Numbered from the stretch's first letter, positions 32,501-41,615 are shown. The stretch is 51,746 bases of DNA from Mitsuaria sp. WAJ17 (GCF_014174515.1 NZ_JACJUG010000031.1:1-51746); one strand, 5' to 3'. Translations and numbers: made by a program. The notes: a model not told the origin generated them from the letters alone.

Positions 32501-32941
32501 GTGGAGCTTGTCACTCGTACCCTGGGCAGTGCGGCGATCGCCGTCCTCGCCCTCTGCTCGGCAACGCTTGCGCGGGCGGATCATTTGGTCGTTGTCGTGG
32601 GCGCCTCCAGCACGGCGCCCAAGCTGAGCAGCGAACAGGTCTCTGCCATCTTCCTGGGCAGCGTCAAGAGCTTCCCCAACGGCGAGAAAGCCATCCCCAT
32701 CGATCAGACGGCCGGCTCGCCGGCCTATGGGCAGTTCTATGGGCAGGTGGCGGGCCGCAGCGAGGCGCAGATCAAGGCCTACTGGTCCCGCATGGTCTTC
32801 ACTGGCAAGGGCGCACCACCACAGGAGGCCGGGGATGGTGCGGCCGTCAAGAAGCTGGTGGCCAGCAATCCCAACCTGGTGGGCTACATCGACGCGGGGC
32901 TGGTCGATGGCAGCGTCAAGGTCCTGGCTGAGATCAAGTGA
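32501..32941 (+). CDS. PstS-like periplasmic binding protein, short form
   Basis: 146 residues from GTG 32501, preceded by GAGAGGAGA. Signal peptide TLGSAAIAVLALCSATLARA. The mature part (SSEQVSAIFLGSVKSFPNG, PIDQTAGSPAYGQFYGQVAG, YWSRMVFTGKGAPP, NPNLVGYIDAGLVDGSVK) matches the single-domain PBP-like_2 proteins often annotated as phosphate ABC transporter substrate-binding. It is about half the length of true PstS and has no ABC transporter genes nearby. Directly followed by a porin-like gene, so the pair probably acts at the outer membrane or periplasm; ligand unproved. Confidence 0.82.
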   Translation: MELVTRTLGSAAIAVLALCSATLARADHLVVVVGASSTAPKLSSEQVSAIFLGSVKSFPNGEKAIPIDQTAGSPAYGQFYGQVAGRSEAQIKAYWSRMVFTGKGAPPQEAGDGAAVKKLVASNPNLVGYIDAGLVDGSVKVLAEIK

Positions 32942-32953
32942 AAGGAGGGCGAG

Positions 32954-34096
32954 ATGAACACCTCGAACAACGCCGCACTGAAGCTTCGATTCGTCGCGCT
33001 GGGCCTCGCCCTGGCCTGGGCCGCGCCCAGCCAGGCCGAGGACATGCGCTTCACCTGGTCCGGTTTTGCCCAGCTGACCGTGGCCAAGGTCCTCGGTGGC
33101 ACCGAGCGCAACTACATGGAATGGCAATGCCCCTGCGCGATCCAGAACTGGGAATACGTGGGGGTCTACGAAAAGTCCCGGGGCTGGCAGGCCGATCAGG
33201 AATCGCTGCTGGGCCTGCAGGGCACCGTGCATGTCAACGGGGCGCTCTCGGCCACGGCTCAGGTCGTCGCCCGGGCGAACAACAAGAACTACCGGCCCAC
33301 GCTGGACTGGGCCTACCTCTCATACGCCCTCAATGACTCCTGGACCCTCCAAGCCGGGCGCAAGCGCATTCCCCTGTACTACTACAGCGACTTCCTCTAC
33401 ATCGGCACCGCCTATCCCTGGGTGCGGCCGGCCCCCGACGTCTATGGCTGGCCCATCTACGCCTACGATGGCGCCAACCTGGCCTACAGCGGCGCGCTCA
33501 AGGGCAGCTGGACCCTGGAGGGCAACCTCTGGGCCGGCAATTTCCAGAACGACAACGCGCCCTACAACACGCGCATCTATTGGGGCGACCCGACCACCGA
33601 GAAGTGGCGCAACATCCTGGGCGGCTACCTGACGGTGTCGGACGGCGTCTACAGCGCCCGCTTCATGCTGATGCGCTTCGACAACTACCAGTGGAGCGAC
33701 CTCGCCGATGGCACGCGGCGGGACAACCTCCCCGGCTACCGGACCACCATTGCCGGGCTCTCCTTCAACTACGACGGGCGCGAGTGGATCCTGCGCAGCG
33801 AGATCAACCGCTTCCAGCAATCGACCTCGGATTTCGTCTACAACTACTTCCTCGTCGGCCTCGGCTACCGCTGGCATGACTGGACCGGCATGGCGACAGT
33901 CTCTCGTTACCGCACGCAGGAGAACAACCTGGGATTCGCCATCGAGGGGCGGCGCACGCAAAGCCTGGCCCTGCGTTACGACCTCAACAAGAACGTGGCC
34001 CTGAAGGCGCAGTACGACGTGTCCAGGGACCAGTCCAAATACGACTTCTTCGGGGACCACAGACTGCTGTCCTTCTCGGTCCAGACCGCCTTCTGA
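32954..34096 (+). CDS. outer-membrane porin-like protein
   Basis: 380 residues, with GGAGGG upstream of ATG 32954. Signal peptide FVALGLALAWAAPSQAED, then many amphipathic beta strands (QESLLGLQGTVHVNGALSAT, LDWAYLSYALNDSWTLQAGR, RIPLYYYSDFLYIGTAYPWV) and a C-terminal strand ending SVQTAF with terminal Phe, the BAM signal. The LQAGRKRIPLYYYSDF segment resembles phosphate- or polyanion-type porins of the OprP/DcaP group. It is 13 bases after the PstS-like gene, forming a two-gene operon. Confidence 0.85.
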   Translation: MNTSNNAALKLRFVALGLALAWAAPSQAEDMRFTWSGFAQLTVAKVLGGTERNYMEWQCPCAIQNWEYVGVYEKSRGWQADQESLLGLQGTVHVNGALSATAQVVARANNKNYRPTLDWAYLSYALNDSWTLQAGRKRIPLYYYSDFLYIGTAYPWVRPAPDVYGWPIYAYDGANLAYSGALKGSWTLEGNLWAGNFQNDNAPYNTRIYWGDPTTEKWRNILGGYLTVSDGVYSARFMLMRFDNYQWSDLADGTRRDNLPGYRTTIAGLSFNYDGREWILRSEINRFQQSTSDFVYNYFLVGLGYRWHDWTGMATVSRYRTQENNLGFAIEGRRTQSLALRYDLNKNVALKAQYDVSRDQSKYDFFGDHRLLSFSVQTAF

Positions 34097-34108
34097 GGCG
34101 AAGCGTCA

Positions 34109-34424
34109 GGCGGCGACGTGCTGGAGGCGCGGGCTGCGCGCCATCACCTCGCGGGCCTGCGCCAGGCCCGCGGCTTCCCGAAGCAGGGGCGCGGGATCGA
34201 GGGGGCGGCCGCTGTCGATACTCCCGTGCCGTTGCGGATCCACCCCCGCTGGCCAGCGAGGCAGGCCTCGACGCGCTGCTCACCCCTCTGAACTGGGGCG
34301 TGCAGAGGGCGCGGTCCTCAGCCCTCACCGGCACGCCCTGCCAGAAACCCGCCGTGGCGAGCAACGCCAGCGGGCGCAAATGGCCGCGCCGAGGGGCGAG
34401 GCCAGGATTCTGACGGACGCTCAC
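34109..34424 (-). CDS. possible small secreted protein, probably frameshifted
   Basis: A GTG at 34424 overlaps the stop of the GspC-like gene (GTGA). The frame begins with a plausible signal peptide (LRPLALLATAGFWQGVPVRA-ED). After about 45 residues the best protein-like continuation is in another frame (RHGSIDSGRPLDPAPLLREA ... LQHVAA, stop at 34109). If real, it would be the third gene of the GH64/GspC-like operon and damaged. In GC-rich DNA such frames arise by chance, so confidence is low. Confidence 0.3.
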
Positions 34425-35068
34425 TTGGTGGGTTGGGCGGTGCCGGGAGCAGTTGCCGCATCCTGCGCCATGGCGCCGGTCCCTGCAAGCCGGACGGCCC
34501 GCTCGATGGCCCGTTCCACGCCGCTGCTTCTTGGCGGATCCTGGCCTGGCGGGCTCACGATCACCGAGGGCGCAGGCGCGGGCTGGGGATGCGAAGCGAC
34601 CGGACTTCGCTGCACGGGGCCCGCAAAGGGCAGATGCTCCAGCAGCAGGCCCCGGCGCAGCGTGACGCCTTCTGCAGCGATGCGCTCGACGCGCAGGCCG
34701 TGCGCCACCACATCGCCCGCCTGGGCCGACCTGGCGGGATCCTCCCCAACTTGCAGGCGGGCCAGCCAGCGACCGCGACTGTCCTGGCTGAGCGCCAGGA
34801 GGCGCACGCCTGCCGCCTCCCGGGGCCTCAGCGCCGCCGCTGGGGCAGAGGCGGTGTCTGAGGCCTGCGCCGCCGCCCAGGGCGCCTGCTGTCGCGCTGG
34901 CAGCGCTGGACCGGTGCCCGCCGCAGCGGGGCTGGGGGCTCCGGGTGACAGCAGCCACGGGCCCAGGCCGAGCAGGCTCAGGCTCAGGCCGGATGCCCAG
35001 AGCCAGCGCCAGCGGCGTCCTCCCGGATGGCCGCTGGCGCCTGAGGGCGATGGCCGGGCGCTCACCAT
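34421..35068 (-). CDS. GspC-like type II secretion accessory protein
   Basis: 215 residues from ATG 35068, overlapping the GH64 stop. One N-terminal membrane helix (WLWASGLSLSLLGLGPWLLS), a low-complexity linker, then a small beta domain with VRLLALSQDSRGRWLARLQV, GDVVAHGLRVERIAAEGVTL and RRGLLLEHL. That matches the homology region of GspC, which contacts the secretin GspD and recruits substrates. No PDZ domain and no other gsp genes are present here. Direct coupling to a secreted glucanase suggests a dedicated secretion helper; this is inference. Confidence 0.6.
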   Translation of the reverse strand: MVSARPSPSGASGHPGGRRWRWLWASGLSLSLLGLGPWLLSPGAPSPAAAGTGPALPARQQAPWAAAQASDTASAPAAALRPREAAGVRLLALSQDSRGRWLARLQVGEDPARSAQAGDVVAHGLRVERIAAEGVTLRRGLLLEHLPFAGPVQRSPVASHPQPAPAPSVIVSPPGQDPPRSSGVERAIERAVRLAGTGAMAQDAATAPGTAQPTK

Positions 35069-38000
35069 CCGATCGTGAAGGTCACCGTCTGGGGCGACCG
35101 GGTGTGGATGGACGGGCTGCGCGAGCCCACGTCGTCATAGGCAAAGCCGTAGGCCAGTGCGTTCAGGCTGTGCTCATGCCAGAAGCGGGCGAAGTGGTTG
35201 GCCGGCTGGCCCGCGGGGAAGTGCGCGGCCGGATCCCACCAGCTTTCGAAGGGCAGGTGGGCGACACGGCGATTCAGTGCGGCGCATAGCTGGGCCTGCA
35301 GCTGCAGCTGCTTGCCGGCATTCGTGGTGCCGCCGCTGGTGTCGTCCAGCAGGCCGTTGCCCAGCATCACCATGGCCGTGCTCGGCTTGCCGTTGATGAG
35401 ATAGACGCCGCCGTTGGCATCGGTGAAGCGCATCACGTTGCCGCTGACACGGCCGCGGAAGCTGCCCCAGCCATTGCGCAGGTCCAGCACCAGGTCCTGC
35501 TGGCTGTACTGAGCCCAGACGGCGCCGATGTAGTCGTCCAGATAGTGCTCATTCGCCTGGCCGGGTTGGAAGCTGGCATGGGCCGGCGCCATGATGCGAA
35601 AGGGCGCATGCGGCGCCTGGGCCAGGCCATGGAAGGGCGCCGGCATGTCGTTGATGAACTTGGCGAAGAGCTCGTCGCGGGTCTCGGTGAGCGACTCCCC
35701 CACCGTCTGTGTGAAGCCGTCCAGCCCCGTCACCGACAGCTGCACCGGGAAGCCGAACTGGTCCACCCGCGTCGTGTTGACGAAGATGCCCTGCGGATTG
35801 CTGCCTGGCGGCAGGATGGCGAACTCGCCAAAGTCAAAGGTGACGTCGATATTGGGATCGGTCGGGTTCTCGATATTGGCGCCGGCATAGGCGATCTTGC
35901 CGTTGGCGTCGGTGTTGACCCAGATGTACATGGGGCTGCCGACGCTGAACAGGATGCGCGCCGAGTTGATTGGCGGGATGGTCACCGACTTCAGCTGTTC
36001 CAGGGTGAAGAAGTAGTTGCTGTAGGGCAGACCGTTCTTCATCAAGGCGCCGTTGTCGCCCAGGCTCATGGGCACCAGCTGCCCTTGGGCGTTGACATGC
36101 ACGAACTGGTCCGTGGCCCAGTCCTTCCCGATGATGGCCCAGTAGACCTGCGCGTCGCTGAACCGGCCGCGCGTGGCGTTCACCAGGCGGAAGGTGGTCT
36201 GGCCGTTCCAGACCTGGCCGCCGCCGCCGCCGATGGCATAGCTGGCCTGGCTGAGTGCGGAGGCCGTCATGCCGGGCTTGAAGGCGATGGCGCGTACGGT
36301 GGTCGGGCCTGCCAGGGGGATGGGACCGCCATAGGCCGGCGAGCCGGCGCCGGGGGTGCTGCCGTCAGTGGTGAAGCGAATCGTCGCCCCCACCGTGCCC
36401 GAGGCCAGGGTCAGCTGGATGGGCGAGTCATAGCTGCCTGCCGCATGGGAGAACACCGGCGCAGCGACCTGGCCGCCAGGCGTGCCCACCACGTAGGTGC
36501 TGCTGGCGATGCCTGACTGGCTGCCGTCGCCCAGCACGCTGATGGCATTGAGCGTCATGGCGGTGTTGACCGTGATCGGTCCGGTGTACTGGGGCGACAG
36601 CGCATTCGGCGCCGAGCCATCGGTGGTGTAGCGGATCACGCCGCCCGCGGCCTGGGTGGACAGGCTCACGCTGACCGGGCTGGCGTAGCTGCCACCCGCC
36701 GGGCTGAATGCGGGCCTGGGGATGTCATTGCCCGTGCCCATGACGTAGCTGTACGCAGGGGAGTCCGTCTGCGTGCCGGACACAGGGGCATAGGTGAAGG
36801 CATAGCCGATGCGCTGGCCGGGCTGGAGGCCGCTCAGCACTGTCTCATAGCGGCCCAGTGTGGGGTTGTAGGCCATCTGCGGATTGATCTGCGAGCCGGT
36901 GCCGACCTGGTAGTGCAGGATCACGAAGCTCTGCGCCGCCGTGGGCTTGAACCACACGGTGGCCGTGGTGCCCAGCTCCGACACGCCCTGCGAGAAGGCC
37001 CCGCCGACGATGTTGATGGTGTAGCCGGCACTGGACACGGACGAGTCCGCCAGGCCGCTGGCGCTGGCATAGGCCTTGATCGTGAGGCTGCGGCCCACGG
37101 GGATGGGAGCGGCGTAGGCCGGCGAGGCGGCGCTGGGCGTGCTGCCGTCGATGGTGTAGCGGATCACGGCGCCCGGCGTGCTGCTGGCGAGGCTGATCTG
37201 CTGTGCGCTCGTGTAGGTACCGGCGGGCACGGAGAACGTCGGGGCGGCCGCGGTGCCGCCCCCGCCCCCGCCACCACCAAGGGTGAGCACGAAGAGCGGG
37301 CTGTCTGCCGCGCCGCTGCCGTTGGCGAACCAGGTGAAGCTGTACTTCACGGTCGCGCCCGCAGGCAAGGCGGTCTTGTGCTCGAAGCGCTGGGTGCTGC
37401 TGTTGTAGCTGCTGCGCACGTTCTGCTGGCCGCTGCCGGCGTCGAAGTGCACATCGACCCAGGCGGTGGCGGCGAGCTCGCGGGCGAACCAGAAGGTGGC
37501 CACACCACCGGTGTAGTCCACGCCTTGGGTGTAGCCCGAGCCGCCGCCCGTGGTGAGGGTGTAGCTGGCGCTGCTGACTGCGGAACTCTGGCCGTTGAGC
37601 AAGGCGATGGCCTTGACCGTGGCACTGGCGTTGAGCGTCAGCGTGGTGGTGTAGGTGGCCGAGGCCGCCGTGGGCGTGCTCCCGTCCAGGGTGTAGCGGA
37701 TGCTGGCACCGCTGCTGCTGGAGCTGAGGTTGATGCTCAGCGGCGCGGTGTAGCTGCCCGAGGGCACGGAGAAGCCCGGTGCGGCCGGTGCGCCGCCGCC
37801 CCCTCCTTGCAGCAGCGTGCTGCCCACGGCCGTGTCATAGGCGGCGCCGCCGGTGAAATAGGTGAAGCTGTGGGTGAGCGTCTGGCCCGCGCTGGCCGGA
37901 AAGGAGGTCTCGAAGCGCGCCGCGCTGCTGTTGTAGCTCATGCGTACATTCATCTGCGCCCCGCCGGCCAGGCTGTAATGGGCGTCGACCCAGCTGCTGC

Positions 38001-38157
38001 TGAGGGCGGGCTTGAACCACAGCGTGGCCGTGCTGCCCGAGAGCTCCGCGCCGGCCGTGAACTCGGCCGCGCGAGAGGCATGGGGCAACAGCCCCAGCGA
38101 GAGGGCCAAGACGGCGCAGAGCAGCCGGCCTATCAGCCCGAGAAAGGTGTGAGTCAT
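35062..38157 (-). CDS. secreted beta-1,3-glucanase, GH64 with three CBM56 and four chitobiase-C-like modules
   Basis: 1031 residues. Signal peptide (LLCAVLALSLGLLPHASRA). Three CBM56 beta-1,3-glucan-binding modules at about 31-117, 208-293 and 388-474 (TATLWFKPALSSSWVDAHYS, VATFWFARELAATAWVDVHF). Four chitobiase C-terminal-like (CHB_HEX_C_1) modules at about 127-200, 305-382, 481-556 and 566-642, each with an IRYTxDGSTP signature. GH64 catalytic domain about 650-1031, with FRLVNATRGRFSDAQVYWAI, HEHSLNALAYGFAYDDVGSR and a C-terminal TVTFTIGW. GH64 enzymes cut laminarin and fungal or algal beta-1,3-glucan, typically releasing pentasaccharides. Gly-rich linkers join modules. Two palindromic operators lie upstream. 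Confidence 0.93.
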   Translation of the reverse strand: MTHTFLGLIGRLLCAVLALSLGLLPHASRAAEFTAGAELSGSTATLWFKPALSSSWVDAHYSLAGGAQMNVRMSYNSSAARFETSFPASAGQTLTHSFTYFTGGAAYDTAVGSTLLQGGGGGAPAAPGFSVPSGSYTAPLSINLSSSSSGASIRYTLDGSTPTAASATYTTTLTLNASATVKAIALLNGQSSAVSSASYTLTTGGGSGYTQGVDYTGGVATFWFARELAATAWVDVHFDAGSGQQNVRSSYNSSTQRFEHKTALPAGATVKYSFTWFANGSGAADSPLFVLTLGGGGGGGGTAAAPTFSVPAGTYTSAQQISLASSTPGAVIRYTIDGSTPSAASPAYAAPIPVGRSLTIKAYASASGLADSSVSSAGYTINIVGGAFSQGVSELGTTATVWFKPTAAQSFVILHYQVGTGSQINPQMAYNPTLGRYETVLSGLQPGQRIGYAFTYAPVSGTQTDSPAYSYVMGTGNDIPRPAFSPAGGSYASPVSVSLSTQAAGGVIRYTTDGSAPNALSPQYTGPITVNTAMTLNAISVLGDGSQSGIASSTYVVGTPGGQVAAPVFSHAAGSYDSPIQLTLASGTVGATIRFTTDGSTPGAGSPAYGGPIPLAGPTTVRAIAFKPGMTASALSQASYAIGGGGGQVWNGQTTFRLVNATRGRFSDAQVYWAIIGKDWATDQFVHVNAQGQLVPMSLGDNGALMKNGLPYSNYFFTLEQLKSVTIPPINSARILFSVGSPMYIWVNTDANGKIAYAGANIENPTDPNIDVTFDFGEFAILPPGSNPQGIFVNTTRVDQFGFPVQLSVTGLDGFTQTVGESLTETRDELFAKFINDMPAPFHGLAQAPHAPFRIMAPAHASFQPGQANEHYLDDYIGAVWAQYSQQDLVLDLRNGWGSFRGRVSGNVMRFTDANGGVYLINGKPSTAMVMLGNGLLDDTSGGTTNAGKQLQLQAQLCAALNRRVAHLPFESWWDPAAHFPAGQPANHFARFWHEHSLNALAYGFAYDDVGSRSPSIHTRSPQTVTFTIGW

Positions 38158-38243
38158 GCTTGTCTCCAGTCGGTTTGAGGGGGATCCCTCTGGCGCCTGC
38201 GGGCGCTCGTCTGTGCTCTGTACTGCAGGCGTGATTCTGGATT

Positions 38244-38255
38244 GAAAGCGCTTTC
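38244..38255. promoter_or_regulatory. LacI-type operator, perfect palindrome
   Basis: GAAAGCGCTTTC is a perfect 12-bp palindrome of the classic LacI/GalR-family type, 87 bases upstream of the glucanase start. No LacI gene is in the window. Confidence 0.75.
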
Positions 38256-38306
38256 TTTGATAGCGAGTGTTGACCCGAGTAGATGGTTAAATATATCCAT
38301 GCATAT

Positions 38307-38330
38307 CAATATGAAAGCGATTTCATATTG
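38307..38330. promoter_or_regulatory. second LacI-type operator, 24-bp dyad
   Basis: CAATATGAAA (38307-38316) and TTTCATATTG (38321-38330) are perfect 10-base arms around GCGA; the core GAAAGCGATTTC differs from the first operator at one position. The sites are about 69 bp apart, a spacing that could allow looping. Confidence 0.78.
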
Positions 38331-38409
38331 GCTGATTCAGTGGGAGGAGAGTTCAGGCGCTGACTGTCCGCTGCTCCGTCGCCGTGATGCCGGGGCGGGC
38401 CGGCCGGGC

Positions 38410-38919
38410 TCAGCGAGCGCCGGTTGCCCGCAGTGGCACGCGGGTCTCGAACTTGGAGCAGTTCATCGCGAACATGCTCTTGAAATTGCGGACGTTGTGG
38501 TTGGAGGAGAAGGCTTCGCGGGTGAAGGCGTGGAACTGCTCCATGGACTCCGCGCTGATGATCAGCAGGAAGTCGAACTCGCCCGAGACCTCGTAGCAGG
38601 CCATCACCGCGTCCTCGGCGGCCATGCGCTGCTCGAACTGCGTCAGCAGTGCGGCATTCTGCCTGTCCAGTTCCACGGACACGAAGACCGTCAGCGGTCG
38701 CCCCACCAGGCGCCGGTCCACGATGGCCACCTGGCGCTGCAGCACGCCGGAGTCGCGCAACTGGGCCATGCGCCGCTGACAGGTGGCGGGCGAGGTGCCC
38801 AGCCGGTCCGCCAGGGCGCGCACGGGCAGCGAGGCGTCGCGCTGCAGCAGGTCCAGCAGGGCGGCGTCCAGGGCGTCCAGCACGGCAGGCTGGGCCTTTG
38901 GCAGTGGCGCTTGAGACAT
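38410..38919 (-). CDS. Lrp/AsnC-family regulator
   Basis: 169 residues from ATG 38919. N-terminal helix-turn-helix LLDLLQRDASLPVRALADRL, GTSPATCQRRMAQLRDSGVL; C-terminal RAM ligand domain with PLTVFVSVELDRQN and VMACYEVSGEFDFLLIISAE. Such regulators sense amino acids. It is divergent from the diaminopropionate ammonia-lyase/amidase fusion gene, so that amino-acid catabolic gene is the likely target. It also lies upstream of the glucanase on the same strand, with that gene's operators in between. Confidence 0.92.
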   Translation of the reverse strand: MSQAPLPKAQPAVLDALDAALLDLLQRDASLPVRALADRLGTSPATCQRRMAQLRDSGVLQRQVAIVDRRLVGRPLTVFVSVELDRQNAALLTQFEQRMAAEDAVMACYEVSGEFDFLLIISAESMEQFHAFTREAFSSNHNVRNFKSMFAMNCSKFETRVPLRATGAR

Positions 38920-39176
38920 CGGAGGCGAATGGCGTCGGCAGGTGAGACAAACAATCCATCGCATGAGAAAGGGCGATGAATCCGCTCGGCATGATGCCTC
39001 AACAATTCCTGCAGCTCACTTCAGTGAGCCTCCCCTGGACAGAACCGAGGACGACTTCGTGATCCGCATGTACACGCATGAATTCGCGCCGACGCTGCAC
39101 TGGGCCTCCGGCGTGCCGGCGACGGCCTGAGCGCCTCGCAGCGCCCGATCCACCTTCCCAACCCCTCCAGAGCCCC

Positions 39177-41615
39177 ATGTTCTTCGCCAACCCGCATGCC
39201 GCGCGGCGCGCCTATGACGCCGATCTCCAGTCCCAACTGAGCCTGACCGGGGGACAGGCCGCCGGATGGCGCCTGGCGGGCTGGCCTGGCCTGTCCGCGC
39301 AGCCGACGCCTGCCTGGTCCCTTCCGGGCCTGGCGCAGGCGCTGGGCATCGCCCAGCTGTCGGTCAAGGACGAAAGCCGGCGCTCTGTCCTGGGCAGCTT
39401 CAAGGCCCTGGGCGCGCCCAATGCGCTGATCAAGCTGGTGCAGCGTCGCTTCACCCCCATGGCCTGGTCCGGCACGGACCTGCTCGCCGGCCGCCATGCC
39501 CAGGCGCTGTCGGGCTTCACCGTGATCAGTGCCACAGATGGCAACCATGGCCGCGCCCTGGCCGCCGCGGCGCAGAGCCTGGGCTGCCGCTGCGTGATCG
39601 TGCTGCATGCCGGTGTCAGCGCCGAGCGCGAGCAGGCCATTGCAGCCTATGGCGCTGAGATCGTGCGCATCAGCGGCAACTACGACGACTCGGTCAAGGA
39701 GGCCGCCCGCCTGGCCCGCGAGCAGGGCTGGGAGGTGGTGTCCGACACTTCCTATGAAGGCTACGAGGAGGTGCCGCGCGATGTCATGCAGGGATATGGC
39801 TTGATCGCCTGGGAGCTGTTGGACGGCCTGGGCTGCGAGGACGCCTGCCCCTGGACGCATGTGATCCTGCAGGGCGGCGTGGGCGGCCTTGCGGCGGGCA
39901 TCGTCAGTGGCTTCTGGGACCGCTTCGGCGCGGCGCGCCCCGTCTTCATCGTGGTGGAGCCTGAGCAGGCGGACTGCCTGCTGCAGAGCGCGAGGGCCGG
40001 GCGGCCGGTGCGGGCCTCGGGCAGCATCGACTCGGTGATGGCGGGCCTGGCCTGCGGCGAGACCTCGCCCCTGGCCTGGCGCTTCCTGCAGCCGGCCGTG
40101 GACCTCTTCATGACAGTCAGCGACGCGCAGGCCGAGGCCGCCATGCGCCTGCTGGCGCAGGGCGTGCAGGGTGATGTGCCCCTGGTGGCCGGTGAGTCCG
40201 GCGTGGCCGGCCTGGCAGCGCTGCAGCGGCTGGCGGTCCACGAGGCCCCTCGCCGCGCCGTGGGGCTCGATGCGGGTTCGCGTGTGCTTCTCATCAACAC
40301 GGAAGGCGCCACCGCGCCGGGCGTCTATGCCGGCATCGTGGGCCGCTCCGCGGAGGCGGTGCGTGCCTCGCAGCGGGACTGGCTGCGGCGCGCGGGCCTG
40401 TCGCAGGACCGGCTGACGGCGCTGCTGCAGGCGCACGCGGCCCTGGGGGCCACCGAGGGCGGCGGTGTGTGCCGCCTCGCCCTCACCGATGCCGACCGCC
40501 AGGGGCGCGATCAGCTCGTGTGCTGGATGCGCGAGCTTGGCCTGGAGGTTCGGGTGGATGGCATAGGCAATATCTTCGGCATCCGGGCCGGGCGCACCCA
40601 GGCGGCGCCGGTGATGACGGGCTCGCACATTGACACCGTCGCCGCCGGCGGCCGCTATGACGGCATCTACGGCGTGATGGCGGGGCTGGAGGTGGTGCGC
40701 TGGCTCAATGAGCACGAAGTCGAGCTGGCACGGCCCCTGGTGGTGGCGGCCTTCACCAACGAGGAGGGCGTGCGCTTCCAGCCGGACATGATGGGTTCCC
40801 TGGTCCATGCTGGCGGCCTGCCGCTGCAACAGGCCCTGGACACCATCGGCATCGACGGCCTGCGCCTTGGGGACGAGCTCGCCCGCATCGGCTATGCCGG
40901 TGACCTGCCCTGCGGCAGCCTCCTGCCTCATGCCTTCGTGGAGCTGCACATCGAGCAGGGTCCGGTGATGGAGGCCGAGGGCATCGCCATCGCTGCCGTG
41001 CAGGAGCTGCAGGGCATCTCCTGGCAGGAGTTTCAATTCACCGGCGAGCCCAACCATGCCGGCACCACGCCCATGTCCCTTCGCCGTGACGCCGGCTACT
41101 GCGCGGCGGCAGTGGCGGTGTTCGTGCGCGAACTGGCGCGGCGCTACGGCGGCAGCCAGGTGGCCACGGTGGGCGTCGTGCAACTGCATCCCAACCTGAT
41201 CAACGTCATCGCCGGGCGCGCCACCGTGGCCGTCGACCTGCGCAACACCGACGAGGCGACGCTGCAGCGTGCCGAGCAGGAACTGGCCGCCTTCGTGCAG
41301 CAGCTGAGCGCGGCGGAGTCCGTGACGGTGGAGGCGCGCCGCCTGGTGCGCTTTGAGCCGGTGCGATTTGACGAAGGCCTGGTCCGGCTGGTCGAGGACT
41401 GCGCCGGGGCGCGCGGCCACCGCACGCGACGCATGAGCTCCGGCGCAGGGCACGACGCGCAGATGATGGCCAGGATCTGCCCCGCCGCGATGATCTTCGT
41501 GCCCAGCGCCAAGGGCATCAGCCACAACCCCCGCGAGTACACGGATCCAGCCGACCTGCTGTGCGGGGCAAATGTGCTGCTTGACGTGCTGCTGACCCTG
41601 GCCACTCAGGACTGA
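39177..41615 (+). CDS. fused diaminopropionate ammonia-lyase and M20 amidase/carbamoylase
   Basis: 812 residues from ATG 39177. Residues 1 to about 390 are a PLP-dependent diaminopropionate ammonia-lyase-type enzyme: KDESRRSVLGSFKALGAPNA with the PLP lysine at K76, SATDGNHGRALAAAAQSLGC, the phosphate loop LQGGVGGLAAGI, and LLINTEGATAP. From about 400 an M20-type amidohydrolase of the allantoate amidohydrolase/N-carbamoyl-amino-acid hydrolase group follows: GSHIDTVAAGGRYDG (metal His near 484), FTNEEGVRF, FVELHIEQGPVME and GEPNHAGTTPM. Both halves keep their active-site residues. These enzymes are usually separate proteins, sometimes neighbours. The fusion suggests sequential action: removal of an N-acyl or carbamoyl group, then ammonia elimination. 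Confidence 0.92.
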   Translation: MFFANPHAARRAYDADLQSQLSLTGGQAAGWRLAGWPGLSAQPTPAWSLPGLAQALGIAQLSVKDESRRSVLGSFKALGAPNALIKLVQRRFTPMAWSGTDLLAGRHAQALSGFTVISATDGNHGRALAAAAQSLGCRCVIVLHAGVSAEREQAIAAYGAEIVRISGNYDDSVKEAARLAREQGWEVVSDTSYEGYEEVPRDVMQGYGLIAWELLDGLGCEDACPWTHVILQGGVGGLAAGIVSGFWDRFGAARPVFIVVEPEQADCLLQSARAGRPVRASGSIDSVMAGLACGETSPLAWRFLQPAVDLFMTVSDAQAEAAMRLLAQGVQGDVPLVAGESGVAGLAALQRLAVHEAPRRAVGLDAGSRVLLINTEGATAPGVYAGIVGRSAEAVRASQRDWLRRAGLSQDRLTALLQAHAALGATEGGGVCRLALTDADRQGRDQLVCWMRELGLEVRVDGIGNIFGIRAGRTQAAPVMTGSHIDTVAAGGRYDGIYGVMAGLEVVRWLNEHEVELARPLVVAAFTNEEGVRFQPDMMGSLVHAGGLPLQQALDTIGIDGLRLGDELARIGYAGDLPCGSLLPHAFVELHIEQGPVMEAEGIAIAAVQELQGISWQEFQFTGEPNHAGTTPMSLRRDAGYCAAAVAVFVRELARRYGGSQVATVGVVQLHPNLINVIAGRATVAVDLRNTDEATLQRAEQELAAFVQQLSAAESVTVEARRLVRFEPVRFDEGLVRLVEDCAGARGHRTRRMSSGAGHDAQMMARICPAAMIFVPSAKGISHNPREYTDPADLLCGANVLLDVLLTLATQD

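Noticed and set aside
33320..34060. Minus-strand ORF of 246 residues under the porin gene
   Set aside because: Antisense of a protein with signal peptide and barrel strands; Val/Gly-rich without motif.
36913..38178. Plus-strand Gly/Ala-rich ORF
   Set aside because: Antisense of the repeat-rich glucanase modules; low complexity only.
39021..41525. Minus-strand ORF of 834 residues
   Set aside because: It is antisense to the ammonia-lyase/amidase fusion and shows only low-complexity composition.
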